Part shown: positions 8,817 through 18,077 of the stretch, in pieces
Position numbering within the stretch: position 1 is the stretch's first letter
Layout: every line of letters starts with the position of its first letter
NCBI GenBank assembly: GCA_013823135.1
Contig: PNLP01000011.1
Coordinates: 62,001 to 126,000 of the forward strand
Source of the DNA: Planctomycetaceae bacterium
GTDB taxonomy: Bacteria; Planctomycetota; Planctomycetia; Gemmatales; Gemmataceae
Length of the DNA stretch: 64,000 nucleotides
Direction of reading: 5' to 3'
The notes under the pieces: generated by a model
The model's input: only the letters and a program-made list of their open reading frames with translations
What the model was told of the DNA's origin: nothing
Database searches by the model: none
Program-made: the position numbers and the translations under genes

Positions 8817-9185
8817 TCAACGTCGGAAGTGGCGAACACGCGGACCAAATGGACACGTTGCACCGGTCCCTGGGGCGGAATCGGTCGTGACCGCCGGGAC
8901 CATCGTGTAGAAGCCCATGGAACGCGCCAGCCCGTCGGTGCCGGCTAAAAGGTATGCTCCGCTGTCGTAGGGGAATGCTCCATTACTCCCGACCAGCACG
9001 CCGCCACTCTTGTAGAAGCCGTCTCGCCCCGCGGTGCTGACCGGTGGTCCTGGGCTCGGGAGTGGACCCTGTAGCACAGTCTGATGGGGAATGGGCGGGG
9101 GAGGCCCAAACCCGCTCGGGGGTTGTGCGAAAGCGAATGACCCAAATACGACAGAGAGAAGGAGTGCGAGTGCGTACCGCTTCAT
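8817..9185 (-). CDS. Secreted Pro/Gly-rich protein of unknown function
   Basis: The predicted product has 122 residues. The signal peptide MKRYALALLLSVVFGSFAFA is followed by QPPSGFGPPPPIPHQ, a proline-rich segment, then Gly/Ser/Ala-rich sequence and a basic C-terminus (FGPRVRHFRR). No family recognised. Export signal and codon use support a real gene. A DUF1508 gene lies downstream on the same strand after a 122-bp gap. Confidence 0.6.
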   Translation of the reverse strand: MKRYALALLLSVVFGSFAFAQPPSGFGPPPPIPHQTVLQGPLPSPGPPVSTAGRDGFYKSGGVLVGSNGAFPYDSGAYLLAGTDGLARSMGFYTMVPAVTTDSAPGTGATCPFGPRVRHFRR

Positions 9186-9477
9186 GGTGCGTGCTCCGGA
9201 ACCGGGTAAGCCAAGGTGAGTATTCCCCCGGGTTCAGCTTGGTCAACGCCATCCGGGGGATTGAGCCTACTGCCGTGAGGTTGTCGGACCGCGAATCCGC
9301 GCCAGTCGATTCCACTGGCGAATCGTGCAACCTGTCAGTTGCGGTTCCTCCGAAAGACCAGCCGTTGCGGCCGGTATTCCCCTCACATAGCGGGCATACG
9401 ATTTGCTTGTACACCCTGGTTCCGCCTACCATGGAGTAGGCCTTCTGAAAATTGCAACCGTTGCCGGACACCTCACG
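9186..9477. other. Divergent intergenic region with two hairpins
   Basis: 292 bp between divergent genes. TCCCCCGG near 9227 pairs with CCGGGGGA near 9253, and CGCCAGT (9300-9306) pairs with ACTGGCG (9314-9320). No gene or clear promoter recognised. Confidence 0.5.
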
Positions 9478-10221
9478 ATGCGCACCCTTACCGCGATCCC
9501 GGTTTACAATGAGGCGAAGCACGTCCGTCACGTTTTGGCTGAAGTGCGGCGCTACAGTCCTGAGATTTTGGTAATTAACGACGGTTCGACCGACGGTACC
9601 GCTGAATTGCTGGACTCGGAACCGAACCTCCACCGAATCGACCACCCGACGAATCGCGGCTATGGGGCCGCGCTGATCTCTGCATTCGCTTATGCCCTCG
9701 AATACGATTTCGATGTCCTCGTCACGATGGACTGCGACGGGCAGCACGAACCAAGCCGCATTCCTGTGCTGCTCGAAGCGATCCACGATTGCGACATTGT
9801 CTCTGGCTCGCGTTACTACCGTGACTTTCGCCAGGACACCCCCGCACCGACCGATCGGCGATTCATCAACGCCAGCATTACCCGCGAGATCAATGAGCGG
9901 TACGGCTTCGACCTGACGGATTCGTTCTGCGGGTTCAAGGCGTATCGGCGGGAGGCAATGGCGAAGTTGCAGATCACGGAACGCGGATGGGGAATGCCGC
10001 TGCAACTGTGGGTGCAGGCCGCACGACAACGGTTGCGGGTGAAAGAGATCGGCGTGCCGCGATTGTACCTCGACCCGAACCGGGCGTTCGGCGGCGTGAT
10101 GAACGACCCCGAGCAGCGACTCGCTTACTACCGGGAAGTGCTTGCGTCAGCCGAGCGTGATGAGTTGCCGAGTCTGCCCCAAACCGCCGCGAAGGAATGC
10201 GTGTGTCCGGAGCTTCGCTGA
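9478..10221 (+). CDS. Family 2 glycosyltransferase (dolichyl-phosphate mannosyltransferase-like)
   Basis: The ATG at 9478 gives MRTLTAIPVYNEAKHV, the standard GT-A start. The product has 247 residues. Nucleotide-sugar motifs are visible: VINDGSTDGT, NRGYGAALISAF and the metal-binding DCDGQH (DxD-like) near residue 85. There is no C-terminal membrane segment, so it is a soluble or peripheral enzyme that probably transfers a sugar from a nucleotide donor to a lipid or protein acceptor. Its stop overlaps the next start (TGATG at 10219-10223), so the two are translationally coupled. Confidence 0.9.
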   Translation: MRTLTAIPVYNEAKHVRHVLAEVRRYSPEILVINDGSTDGTAELLDSEPNLHRIDHPTNRGYGAALISAFAYALEYDFDVLVTMDCDGQHEPSRIPVLLEAIHDCDIVSGSRYYRDFRQDTPAPTDRRFINASITREINERYGFDLTDSFCGFKAYRREAMAKLQITERGWGMPLQLWVQAARQRLRVKEIGVPRLYLDPNRAFGGVMNDPEQRLAYYREVLASAERDELPSLPQTAAKECVCPELR

Positions 10222-11819
10222 TGTCGCGGTTGCGGGTGCCCACAACAGACAGAGCCGTGCTGGCCATTCCCAGCTTCGACGCGCTCCCGGCCCTCGTTGA
10301 AGAAAACCGCCGTCGGCTAAACCGCGACGATATCCAGATCGGCGGCTTGCCACTGCGAGAACTCCGGGCACTCGCACGGCGAGAGGTTTTGGAACTCGCC
10401 CGGTCTTCCAGTGCAGAGGAGGGATTTGATGTCGATGCACCTCTCTTGCTTGCGGGGCACCAACCGGAGTTGTCGCACCCTGGCGTGTGGGTCAAGAACT
10501 TCGCGCTGAACGGCCTCGCAAAGAAGATCGGCGGCATCCCGCTCAATCTCATCGTCGACAACGACACGCTGAAAAGCACTTCACTCCACGTTCCCGTAAT
10601 CCCAGATCGCGGCCCGAAAGTTCACAGCGAGTCGGTTGCGTTCGACACGTTCAGTGGCGAAGTTCCCTACGAAGATCGCAAGATCGAAGATGCGTCTGTG
10701 TTTCGCACATTCGCCGAGCGTGTCGCACCGTTGTCGGCGAATTGGGGTTTTGAGACGTTGCTGGCACATTGCTGGGCGAGCGGTGGACGTGAGTCCTCTG
10801 TCGAGTCTGAAACAACAGGCGACTCACGCCCCCCGCTCGCCCAAAATATTGGCGAGACATTCACCGCGATGCGAACGAACCGCGAGGAAGCGTGGGGCTG
10901 TAAGAACCTCGAGTTGCTCGTAAGTCTGTTATTCTGGTCCGAGGGATACGCTCGATTCGTTGCTCACATCCTAGCCGATCTCTCACGATTTGCGGGAGTC
11001 TACAACTCAGCGATCCTCAAGTATCGCACAGCGAACGGCATCAAGAGTCGAAACCACCCAGCACCGGAACTACAGCAACGTGCAAAAGATATTGAGGCAC
11101 CCTTCTGGATGAGGTGGTACGGACAGGATCGTCGGACACGGTTTTGGGTTTGGAGGAATGACAATCAACTCCACTTCAGCAACGGCACGCACATTGCGGC
11201 GGACACAAACAGATTTGTGCATGAGTGGCCCGAGTTCTCAGAGAGTGGCACTCGCCTCAGTCCGCGTGCCCTCACGCTCACGCTGTTTGCCCGCGTGTGT
11301 CTCGGTGATTTCTTCATTCACGGCATCGGTGGCGGCAAGTACGACGAGGTGACCGACGACATCATCCGCAATTATTTCGGCATCGAACCGCCCGCGTATC
11401 AGGTGCTTTCCGCGACGTTGCGGCTCCCGCTGCCAACGCTCCCGTCCACGCCCGACGATCTGAAACGAGCCGAGCGCCGCGTTCGTGATTTGCACTGGAA
11501 CCCGCAACGGCACCTCGTTCCAGAGCAACTCGCGCGGCCCGAAGTGCAATGGCTGCTGACACGCAAGAATACGCTGATCGCGAACGAACCCCCGCTCACG
11601 GATCACACAGCAAGGAAGGCGTGGTTCCGCGAACTTCAGGCGGTCACGATCGAGTTGCGGCACTTTGTCTGGAAGCAGCCGACGATAGCAAAATCCGATC
11701 TCACACGCATTCGTGCTGAGGTTGCCGCCAATGAGGTGTTGCAGCGGCGAGATTACTCGTGGGTGCTGTATCCTGAGGAAACGCTACGTCCGTTTTTGCA
11801 ACGCTTCCTCAACCTTTGA
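10221..11819 (+). CDS. Conserved protein of unknown function, coupled to the glycosyltransferase
   Basis: The 532-residue product starts at the ATG overlapping the previous stop. Landmark sequence near residues 75-120 reads LLAGHQPELSHPGVWVKNFA then GGIPLNLIVDNDTLKS. The spacing of this block and the total length recall BshC-type enzymes (bacillithiol cysteine ligase, TGQQAG...YK pattern), but identity is too low to claim that. No signal peptide or membrane segment. Residues about 185-208 are a palindromic repeat read in frame (GGRESS...DSRPPLAQ) and look like an insertion into the fold. Pairing with a glycosyltransferase suggests a shared pathway, perhaps a small-molecule glycoside or thiol; this is inference only. 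Confidence 0.75.
   Translation: MSRLRVPTTDRAVLAIPSFDALPALVEENRRRLNRDDIQIGGLPLRELRALARREVLELARSSSAEEGFDVDAPLLLAGHQPELSHPGVWVKNFALNGLAKKIGGIPLNLIVDNDTLKSTSLHVPVIPDRGPKVHSESVAFDTFSGEVPYEDRKIEDASVFRTFAERVAPLSANWGFETLLAHCWASGGRESSVESETTGDSRPPLAQNIGETFTAMRTNREEAWGCKNLELLVSLLFWSEGYARFVAHILADLSRFAGVYNSAILKYRTANGIKSRNHPAPELQQRAKDIEAPFWMRWYGQDRRTRFWVWRNDNQLHFSNGTHIAADTNRFVHEWPEFSESGTRLSPRALTLTLFARVCLGDFFIHGIGGGKYDEVTDDIIRNYFGIEPPAYQVLSATLRLPLPTLPSTPDDLKRAERRVRDLHWNPQRHLVPEQLARPEVQWLLTRKNTLIANEPPLTDHTARKAWFRELQAVTIELRHFVWKQPTIAKSDLTRIRAEVAANEVLQRRDYSWVLYPEETLRPFLQRFLNL
10774..10842. repeat. Family B palindromic repeat inserted in a reading frame
   Basis: The arm GGGCGAGCGGTGGACGTGAG (10774-10793) pairs with CTCACGCCCCCCGCTCGCCC (10823-10842) apart from two central mismatches. 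The element keeps the frame of the surrounding gene and adds about 23 residues. Confidence 0.85.
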
Positions 11820-11830
11820 AACGATACGTG

Positions 11831-13240
11831 TCAACTCTCCGGAGCGACTTCAGCAAACTCCGGGATGCGAGTTGAGCGTTCGAGGAGCACTTCTTCCGCA
11901 GCACGGTGACGCGACTTGATGTGAACCTGTGGGATCAATCCGCCACCCAGAATCAACGCGGCCAGCGTGAGCACTGCGAACTGTTCCCGTGACGTAATCC
12001 CGAGTTTCACGCCGCTTGTTGGGCGTGCTCCCGTGAACAGCAAGAAGTACGCACGCAATACTGCGATGCCGTTGATCGCCGAGGCCAGCACGACCGTCAC
12101 GCCGACGAGGGGGTTCACTTCAATCGCGCCATCGACCAACAACTCGGCGGCGACGAAGCCAAGCGTCCCAGGGAACCCGACACTTCCCAGGCCCGTCAGC
12201 AAGAAGCAAACCGCCAGGGAAGGGGAGTGGACATACAACCCGCGAAACTCAGTGAGCGAAAGTCGCCCGTATCGGGCTTCGAGTGCGCGAATGGTCAGGC
12301 CCAAGCCACCCAGCGAGAGTGCGACCGACACCCACAAGGACAACGCGCCGGTCAGGCTTATAACCGTGTGCAGTTCGAGGCCGACCAACGCCAGCGATGC
12401 GTGGCTCAGGAACAGGTACGCGAAGAAGCGTCGGGCGTCGCGCTGCACAACGGCCATCCCACCCGCGTACACCGTTGTGATCAGAGATGCGATGCCAATG
12501 GTGTTCAGTACCCAGTCGGGTGCTACTGGCAGCACCAATCGGACAGCAGCGTACATTCCCGTGATCGGAGTAACAAATAGCAGTGCTGTGCCGAACGAGC
12601 AATTCTCAAAGAGGTCTGTGACCCAGACATGCGCAGGCGCGGTTCCGCTACGGACTAACACCGCGAGCAGCAGCAGGACGGACGCGAACGCTCCGGCTTC
12701 CGGCCCCGCCCCACCCATCGCTAACCCTGCGAAAAGCAGCACGGCGAACAGACCCATGTGCAGAACATAGACCCGTGTTGGTCGGCCTCGCCGAATCAGC
12801 TCAAGGTACGGGGGCAATGTGTTGAGCACGAGCAACGGACCCAGCAGCCACGTGGCGGACGCGAATGTGGCTAGTCGCATCGAGTCGCCCGCCAGCATCC
12901 AGGCGAAGGAGAAGCGTGTCATCTTCGTGCGAGCGGTCGCCAGAGCTGTCAGGAAGTGAAGCAACGCGACGAGTGGGAGCAGCGGCGCGCTCAGATGGTC
13001 GATCGCCAACAATGGTGTGCCGAACACCCAGGGGAGGACATCCGTTGCGCTTGTCCCGGATGGGGCTAACCCGAACTCGACTCCCGCCCACGCCGCGAGG
13101 GTGCAGACAAATGTCAGTCCAGAAACTACCAGACACCATCGAGACGCCGTCAGCGTGTCTCGCAATTGGCCGACCAACAGGCTACCGATCAACGGTATTG
13201 CGATCGACAACTCCAGCCAGGGAACGGAATTGAAGGTCAT
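11831..13240 (-). CDS. NuoM/NuoL-like membrane subunit, second proton-channel protein of the dab operon
   Basis: The predicted product is a 469-residue polytopic membrane protein with about 12-14 hydrophobic segments and the PF00361 antiporter-like core. The usual GK-x-x-x-x-P-x-H-x-W-L-P motif appears here as [16 protein letters not shown], with Arg in place of the Lys that conducts protons in NuoM/NuoL. The start ATG at 13240 overlaps the stop of the preceding gene (ATGA), so it is translated coupled to DabB. Known DAB inorganic carbon pumps are usually DabA plus one NuoL-like DabB; here a second subunit is present, giving a DabA-DabB-NuoM-like order. It may add a proton path or a structural half. 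Alternative reading: a complex I/Mrp-type fragment, but the dabA neighbour argues against that. Confidence 0.8.
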   Translation of the reverse strand: MTFNSVPWLELSIAIPLIGSLLVGQLRDTLTASRWCLVVSGLTFVCTLAAWAGVEFGLAPSGTSATDVLPWVFGTPLLAIDHLSAPLLPLVALLHFLTALATARTKMTRFSFAWMLAGDSMRLATFASATWLLGPLLVLNTLPPYLELIRRGRPTRVYVLHMGLFAVLLFAGLAMGGAGPEAGAFASVLLLLAVLVRSGTAPAHVWVTDLFENCSFGTALLFVTPITGMYAAVRLVLPVAPDWVLNTIGIASLITTVYAGGMAVVQRDARRFFAYLFLSHASLALVGLELHTVISLTGALSLWVSVALSLGGLGLTIRALEARYGRLSLTEFRGLYVHSPSLAVCFLLTGLGSVGFPGTLGFVAAELLVDGAIEVNPLVGVTVVLASAINGIAVLRAYFLLFTGARPTSGVKLGITSREQFAVLTLAALILGGGLIPQVHIKSRHRAAEEVLLERSTRIPEFAEVAPES

Positions 13241-14550
13241 ACGTGTTGCTCCGTCCCCTGGGCATCAACCGGGTGATGTGCGTTTGTCGGATTTTGAGGC
13301 GGTTCATCCTTCGGTTCCACGCTCGCCGGTGGAGATGTTGGCCCGTTCAAGTAGACCGCCCACCTCCGTTCCATCCGGTCACACCAAAGGAAAACGGACA
13401 CGAACGGGCGTGCCACATAATCGGTCAGGATCGCGTCCAGGTAACCGCGCTCCAGTGCGAACCGATACAGGAACGCGCGGAACGACGCCGGGGCGAATGC
13501 GAGTGGGCCACGCGATTGCGGCAGTCGATCACCCAGCGCGTTCTCAAGGTTTCGGTAGTCCTGGAGCAGCGTTGGTGCGCGGATGAACTGGAGCGTTCGC
13601 AGGCAAGCGTGCCCGAGCAGATGCACCAGTGCGACGTACCACAGGAAGGGAACCCAGTGCCCGCAGCCGATCTCGGCGACGATGATTCCCACCTGGGCAA
13701 GCGAAGCGAACGACAACGCACTCTTGATGTCGGTCTGAACGGATCCCACGAGGTAGGCATACGCGGCGCTGACCAACCCCAGGGTAATCACCGCGATTGC
13801 CAGCCACATCGAGGCGGCGATCAAGGGACTCATTCGCAGCAGCAGGAATGCCCCGAGGTGGACCGACAACGCTCCGTAGAACACGGCGCTGCTTGGAGTC
13901 GGTCCTTCCATGGCTCTGGGTAGCCATCCCGAGAACGGCACCAGTGCCGACTTCCCCGCAACGGCCGCGAGTAGCAGCAGGCCCACCAGAAGTGCCTGTG
14001 ACTCGCTCATCGCCGCCTGCCCGTCTGGCCACGACGCATCACCCATCAGTTTGTCGAAATCCCCCTCGCCAGTCATGTGGTGGAGGACCACTGCAGCAAG
14101 GAGCAACGCGGCATCCGAGACGCGATAAACGATCCACACCCGCAAGCCGTTCCGCGCCGGGGCCGGGCGTTCCTGGAAGAACGCCACCAGAAGCGCGCTC
14201 GATAGCCCGACTAACTCCCATCCCGTGAAAAGTGTCTCAATCGAGTCGGCGGTCGATGCGATCACCATGCCGGTGAGGAACGCCGCGTACAGCACGAAGA
14301 AGCGGTTGTAACCCGGTTCGCGGTGAATGTAGAGAACTGCAAAGGAGCCGATCGTGCCACAGAGAGTGAACGACAGGATCCTCAGCGGGACGGATAGACG
14401 GTCGAACTCGAACTTCACGGCGAAGTGGTAGTGCGCGTGGTTGGCCTTTGATACACTCCCGCCAGAATGATGTTGGATGGAGACCCAGTTCCCCAGGTCA
14501 AGCACGACGTGGCGTTCGGCCGGTGTAGAGCATGAGCGTGAGCACGCCAA
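13237..14550 (-). CDS. dabB: DabB-like (NuoL family) membrane subunit, main body; reading frame broken near the N-terminus
   Basis: This frame encodes most of a NuoL-type proton-translocating subunit. From about residue 11 it reads [15 protein letters not shown] and then [19 protein letters not shown], the normal NuoL/DabB region after TM2. The channel motif [24 protein letters not shown] keeps the Lys and Trp-Leu-Pro. The first residues (from a TTG at 14550) are not family-like; the missing TM1-TM2 are encoded in the next frame upstream (14498-14725). A single +1 shift near 14523 joins them into one protein of about 495 residues, the normal size. The C-terminus is a Pro-rich cytoplasmic tail. 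DabB is known to supply cation-driven energy to DabA. Either a sequence error or a real frameshift separates the halves. Confidence 0.8.
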   Translation of the reverse strand: MACSRSCSTPAERHVVLDLGNWVSIQHHSGGSVSKANHAHYHFAVKFEFDRLSVPLRILSFTLCGTIGSFAVLYIHREPGYNRFFVLYAAFLTGMVIASTADSIETLFTGWELVGLSSALLVAFFQERPAPARNGLRVWIVYRVSDAALLLAAVVLHHMTGEGDFDKLMGDASWPDGQAAMSESQALLVGLLLLAAVAGKSALVPFSGWLPRAMEGPTPSSAVFYGALSVHLGAFLLLRMSPLIAASMWLAIAVITLGLVSAAYAYLVGSVQTDIKSALSFASLAQVGIIVAEIGCGHWVPFLWYVALVHLLGHACLRTLQFIRAPTLLQDYRNLENALGDRLPQSRGPLAFAPASFRAFLYRFALERGYLDAILTDYVARPFVSVFLWCDRMERRWAVYLNGPTSPPASVEPKDEPPQNPTNAHHPVDAQGTEQHV

Positions 14551-14725
14551 CCGAGGCCAGAAGCCCGACCACGATTGTCGAACGCATGGTCCGGCTAGTT
14601 GTTCGCTCCGAGAGCGGCGAGCCTAACAATGTTGGTAGCCCGAGTGTAACCAGGAGCGTCACGGGTGCGAGTAGGACAAGGAATCCCAGGACGTTCATGA
14701 GTTGAACGAGATTGGGCTCGACCAC
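14498..14725 (-). CDS. N-terminal fragment of the DabB-like subunit (TM1-TM2)
   Basis: A 75-residue frame encodes two hydrophobic segments ([20 protein letters not shown] and [19 protein letters not shown]), then ends in TPRRA shortly after the point where the main dabB frame picks up. It fits exactly the piece missing from the main body. Starts available are GTG at 14725 or ATG at 14698, neither with a good Shine-Dalgarno. The best ribosome site nearby (GGGAG before ATG at 14795) opens a frame that stops after ten codons, so the 5' end may carry another defect or a leader peptide. Confidence 0.6.
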   Translation of the reverse strand: MVEPNLVQLMNVLGFLVLLAPVTLLVTLGLPTLLGSPLSERTTSRTMRSTIVVGLLASVGVLTLMLYTGRTPRRA

Positions 14726-14856
14726 AGGAGCTGCTGCCAGTGGCGGAACCGACGCCAGGAGGCTAAGTGAGCGGAACGGTACTGAGGTTGAACATGGATC
14801 TCCCGGACATCAAGGACCGGCACCGTCGGGCGATTGCGTGAAGGCGATCAAAGCGG

Positions 14857-17800
14857 TCACACGGATGGGTCGATCTCGGCAAACTCCAGGTGGTCTCGCC
14901 AGCCGCGATACCAGTCGGCTGAGGTCTTTGCGGAAGGAAGCACATCGGCCTGAGGGTGATAGGGGCGGAACTCCCCCTTCTGGTACAGCAGAATCTCGTT
15001 CGTTTCCGGTGACTGCAACGCGAGCTGGATCCACCCGTTCTCGGTCAGAGTTTTGCCCACGGGGTTGCCGTCCAGAATCTTCGTCATGACGGTCGTGGTC
15101 GTCTCACAAACGATCATGAGCCGAACGGGCTCGTGAATCTCCGTCATCTGCCACGGCAATCCGGTTCGGAGATCGCTCGCGGCCCCGTCCATCACGCCCA
15201 ACAGCGAGGTGATGTTGTGTGGCAACTTTGTCCCGCATCCGTAACCTGGTGAATCGACGTGCGAGAAGAAGTATTCCAGGTTGATGCCGCCACAAACCGG
15301 GAACACGGCGGCCATCGTGCGGGCCAGGATGGTTCCGTTCTCGTCGTCCTGGGTCGGGTCATATGCCGTCAAGAAGGCACGCCGGTCCAGGTATAGCCCA
15401 CGGGTTCGCTCCCGACGCCCGACGTGGCAGATCGCGTTCGTCGCATGGCCCAGTTCTGGGCGAGTCTGGGCAAGATCCTCACTTCGCCCTTCGACGTGCA
15501 ACCGTGCTTCGGCAAACGACTGCGTGAGCGGGGCCGACATGAATCGCCGGCTTCGCTCGTGAGCGTTTCGCTCGCAGACCCGGGTGAACTCTTCCTTGAT
15601 GGTCTTCAACTCGGCCCAGTGGCTCTCGGGAACGAGATCTTCATCGTAGAGTGTGACCGTGTCGTCGCAGGTGTTGTGGAAGCCGCCCACGAAGTGCGTT
15701 GTATCCGGGATCGTGATTCCCTTCTCGGTAAGGCGTGCTCGGACTCGGGGATCGTTGAGCACCTTGGCTGCGGCTCGACCGTTCGGCGCACCCGAACCAC
15801 CGCCACATGCCCCACAGTCGTAGGCGGACTTGTGCGGGTTGTTCATGCTGTATGAACCGTGGCCGATCGTGAAAACGAGTCGACTAAAACCATCGATCAG
15901 CCCGATATCGCGAAGCAGTTGTTCCGCGATGGCGACCATTTCATCAAGCGTGTATCCGATGTGGTTCCCCCGGTCGCCGGGTACACACTCGGGGCTTCGT
16001 TCCAGCTTGAGTTGTGTTCGCGGTGCGCGTTGAACAACCCGGCCCAATCGTTTTCGCATTCGGGCGGTCAGTCGCGGGAACAGAACTCGGCCCACTAATG
16101 GAATCGAAGCGAGGATTCCGAGGGTCGCGGTAAGCAACGCTCCGACCACCGGTGTTCGAGTTCCAACGTGTGCCCCAAGGGCGGCCGCACCGTAGATTTT
16201 CTGGGTCCAACGCAGACGCTGATGCACGTCCACGAGGCTCTCGTCTGCTTGCTCCTCGACCCAGTGTTTCGGCGTGATGACAATCGGGCAGAGCGGTACG
16301 AAGTGAGCGTCCGTCGAACCCTTGTAGTACATCGCGACTGCGAAGAATCCGGCGACACCGAACGTCTGACTATCCGGGGCGACTTCCTCCATGTGCCTTC
16401 GGAACGATTCCTCGCGTTCATCGAGGCACGCGACCAGTTGAAAGCGTGGGTTCGTCGGCTTCCGTCGCGAATGAAGGGCTAATGCGTCGAGCGTCTGGGT
16501 TCGTAACCGCATCTCATAGGCAAGATGGAAGATTCTCCGCCGTTCGATCGCGGAGAATCCGTCGATCTCTCGCACCAACGCTGTCCATTCAGTTGTTGTC
16601 ATGCGGGCCAACTCTGCCGGTGCCCACGCCAGCATCTGGGCCAACTGGAAGACCGGGAAGGCTCTCTCTTCAATGCTCCGCCGAGTTGGTGGGGCAATCT
16701 GTTGTCGGAGGGCGTCGCGGAGGCGGTCGAGTGGCCCACCGTAACCCAGACTATCGTTCGCCGCATACGCGAGTGCGAATCGCTCCAGGAGCAAACGAAC
16801 GGCCAGGAACCCAATCAGGCTGTTCTCGCTCACCGGGCGTGCGACCCGGTCCCCACGGATTTCCACCTCGTGGATCATCCCACCCCAGCCGCGGAGTGCG
16901 AGGAAGGTCGCCGAGAGGTAAGCGTCCCACTCCGACTCAGGGACTCCGAGTGCCGCAAGCGATTCCTGGATGGATGCGAGTGGGTCGGTTTGTGCGTCCT
17001 GGAGTCGTGCGACTTCGGTCGGTAATCCACGGAGCCAGCGGTCGGGCGTCCCACCCGGTCGCCTGTAAAGAGAGCAGAACGCACGAAAGTAACCCTGGTC
17101 CCGGTCGGGCAGGGGCCAGTGCGAGACCCCCTGATCCAGGTATGCGGCCGAGAATCGGGTCAGGATGTCATGAACCCAACGATCCGTATCAACGCTCGCG
17201 ACCTGCAACAGCAGGTCGCGATGACGCACGGGTGCCTTGGGGGGCGGGGCGATGTCGGGAACCCCACTCACGCCGTCTCGACAGACTCCCCAGAGCGTTT
17301 CCAGAGTGAATGCTTCCCATTCGGATTCGGACCATGTCTCGATACCCGACGAACGGAATCTCGTGAACAACTCCCGGAGCCAGGCCGGGTTTGAGCCGTT
17401 ACGACCTCGCAGGTCCCGCATCACCCAGCGGCGGGTTTCGGAAAGCAATTTGCCGCGAGCCGCTGCGGAGGCATCCGGACACACTTTCCGAAGCGAGTCC
17501 GTCTCGACCATGAACCAGGTGAATTCGTTGGCAGACCCCGAAGCGAGCGGGTACTGCAGCATCGCCAAACGCAGGTCAAGTCTTGTGATCAGCCGGGCGA
17601 CTTTTTCCGTGGCATTGGTTCCCAACTCCTCCTCGAGAACGGCGAGTAATTCTGGGAACCGAATTCGCCCGCGACCCAGTGCGTCGCGGTATCGCTGCTC
17701 GGTCAGATAGGGTTGGCATCCGAACAGGTCTGCAGCCAGTTCGACGCCACGTTCAAAAGGAAATTTCTCGAATGCATGGAGCGTGTTATGGTGAATGAAG

Positions 17801-17979
17801 ACCGTGATCGGTCCCTGGGCAGGCAACAAGTGCGCGGCGCGCTCAATCGCGTGCCTGAGCCGGTGAAGTGACGATTCGGAGTGCTTGGGATCAGACTTTT
17901 GGTCCGCAGTCGGGTGTGTTTCCGTCAAGGTTGTGTTCGCACCGTGGCTGGGTTCGGCGACCGCGAGCTGGCGGACCAT
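14857..17979 (-). CDS. dabA: DabA (DUF2309/UPF0753) inorganic carbon transporter subunit
   Basis: The 1040-residue product is a typical full-length DUF2309 protein. In characterised DAB complexes DabA has a beta-carbonic-anhydrase-like zinc site and, with DabB, accumulates bicarbonate. The site is intact: Cys518 and Asp520 in VACLDEREE, His707 in IGHGSYSMNN and Cys722 in YDCGACGGG. The spacing of 2 and 15 residues is the same as in the studied Halothiobacillus protein (C351, D353, H524, C539). The start at 17979 is fixed by GGAGG at 17985-17989 and by a sigma54 promoter at 18062-18077, which overlaps the more upstream possible start. The N-terminus has FIHHNTLHAFE, a second conserved His-rich block. 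It is the first gene of the minus-strand operon with dabB and the NuoM-like gene. Confidence 0.95.
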   Translation of the reverse strand: MVRQLAVAEPSHGANTTLTETHPTADQKSDPKHSESSLHRLRHAIERAAHLLPAQGPITVFIHHNTLHAFEKFPFERGVELAADLFGCQPYLTEQRYRDALGRGRIRFPELLAVLEEELGTNATEKVARLITRLDLRLAMLQYPLASGSANEFTWFMVETDSLRKVCPDASAAARGKLLSETRRWVMRDLRGRNGSNPAWLRELFTRFRSSGIETWSESEWEAFTLETLWGVCRDGVSGVPDIAPPPKAPVRHRDLLLQVASVDTDRWVHDILTRFSAAYLDQGVSHWPLPDRDQGYFRAFCSLYRRPGGTPDRWLRGLPTEVARLQDAQTDPLASIQESLAALGVPESEWDAYLSATFLALRGWGGMIHEVEIRGDRVARPVSENSLIGFLAVRLLLERFALAYAANDSLGYGGPLDRLRDALRQQIAPPTRRSIEERAFPVFQLAQMLAWAPAELARMTTTEWTALVREIDGFSAIERRRIFHLAYEMRLRTQTLDALALHSRRKPTNPRFQLVACLDEREESFRRHMEEVAPDSQTFGVAGFFAVAMYYKGSTDAHFVPLCPIVITPKHWVEEQADESLVDVHQRLRWTQKIYGAAALGAHVGTRTPVVGALLTATLGILASIPLVGRVLFPRLTARMRKRLGRVVQRAPRTQLKLERSPECVPGDRGNHIGYTLDEMVAIAEQLLRDIGLIDGFSRLVFTIGHGSYSMNNPHKSAYDCGACGGGSGAPNGRAAAKVLNDPRVRARLTEKGITIPDTTHFVGGFHNTCDDTVTLYDEDLVPESHWAELKTIKEEFTRVCERNAHERSRRFMSAPLTQSFAEARLHVEGRSEDLAQTRPELGHATNAICHVGRRERTRGLYLDRRAFLTAYDPTQDDENGTILARTMAAVFPVCGGINLEYFFSHVDSPGYGCGTKLPHNITSLLGVMDGAASDLRTGLPWQMTEIHEPVRLMIVCETTTTVMTKILDGNPVGKTLTENGWIQLALQSPETNEILLYQKGEFRPYHPQADVLPSAKTSADWYRGWRDHLEFAEIDPSV

Positions 17980-18061
17980 GATTGCCTCCGGTTTCCACCG
18001 CGGCTGATCTGACAATGAACTCACAACCACTGACCGCGTTGGAAACGTAAATCCCACATAA

Positions 18062-18077
18062 CGCAACTCATGTGCCA
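18062..18077 (-). promoter_or_regulatory. Sigma54 (-24/-12) promoter for dabA
   Basis: On the minus strand the site reads TGGCACATGAGTTGCG, with GG and GC separated by the required 10 bases. Transcription would start near 18051, leaving a leader of about 72 nt before the GGAGG-ATG of dabA. The site in front of sulP is nearly the same. Confidence 0.85.

Noticed and set aside
11831..14725. Complex I (nuo) fragment
   Set aside because: No other nuo gene is near, and the upstream dabA with an intact zinc site explains the two NuoL/M-like proteins better.
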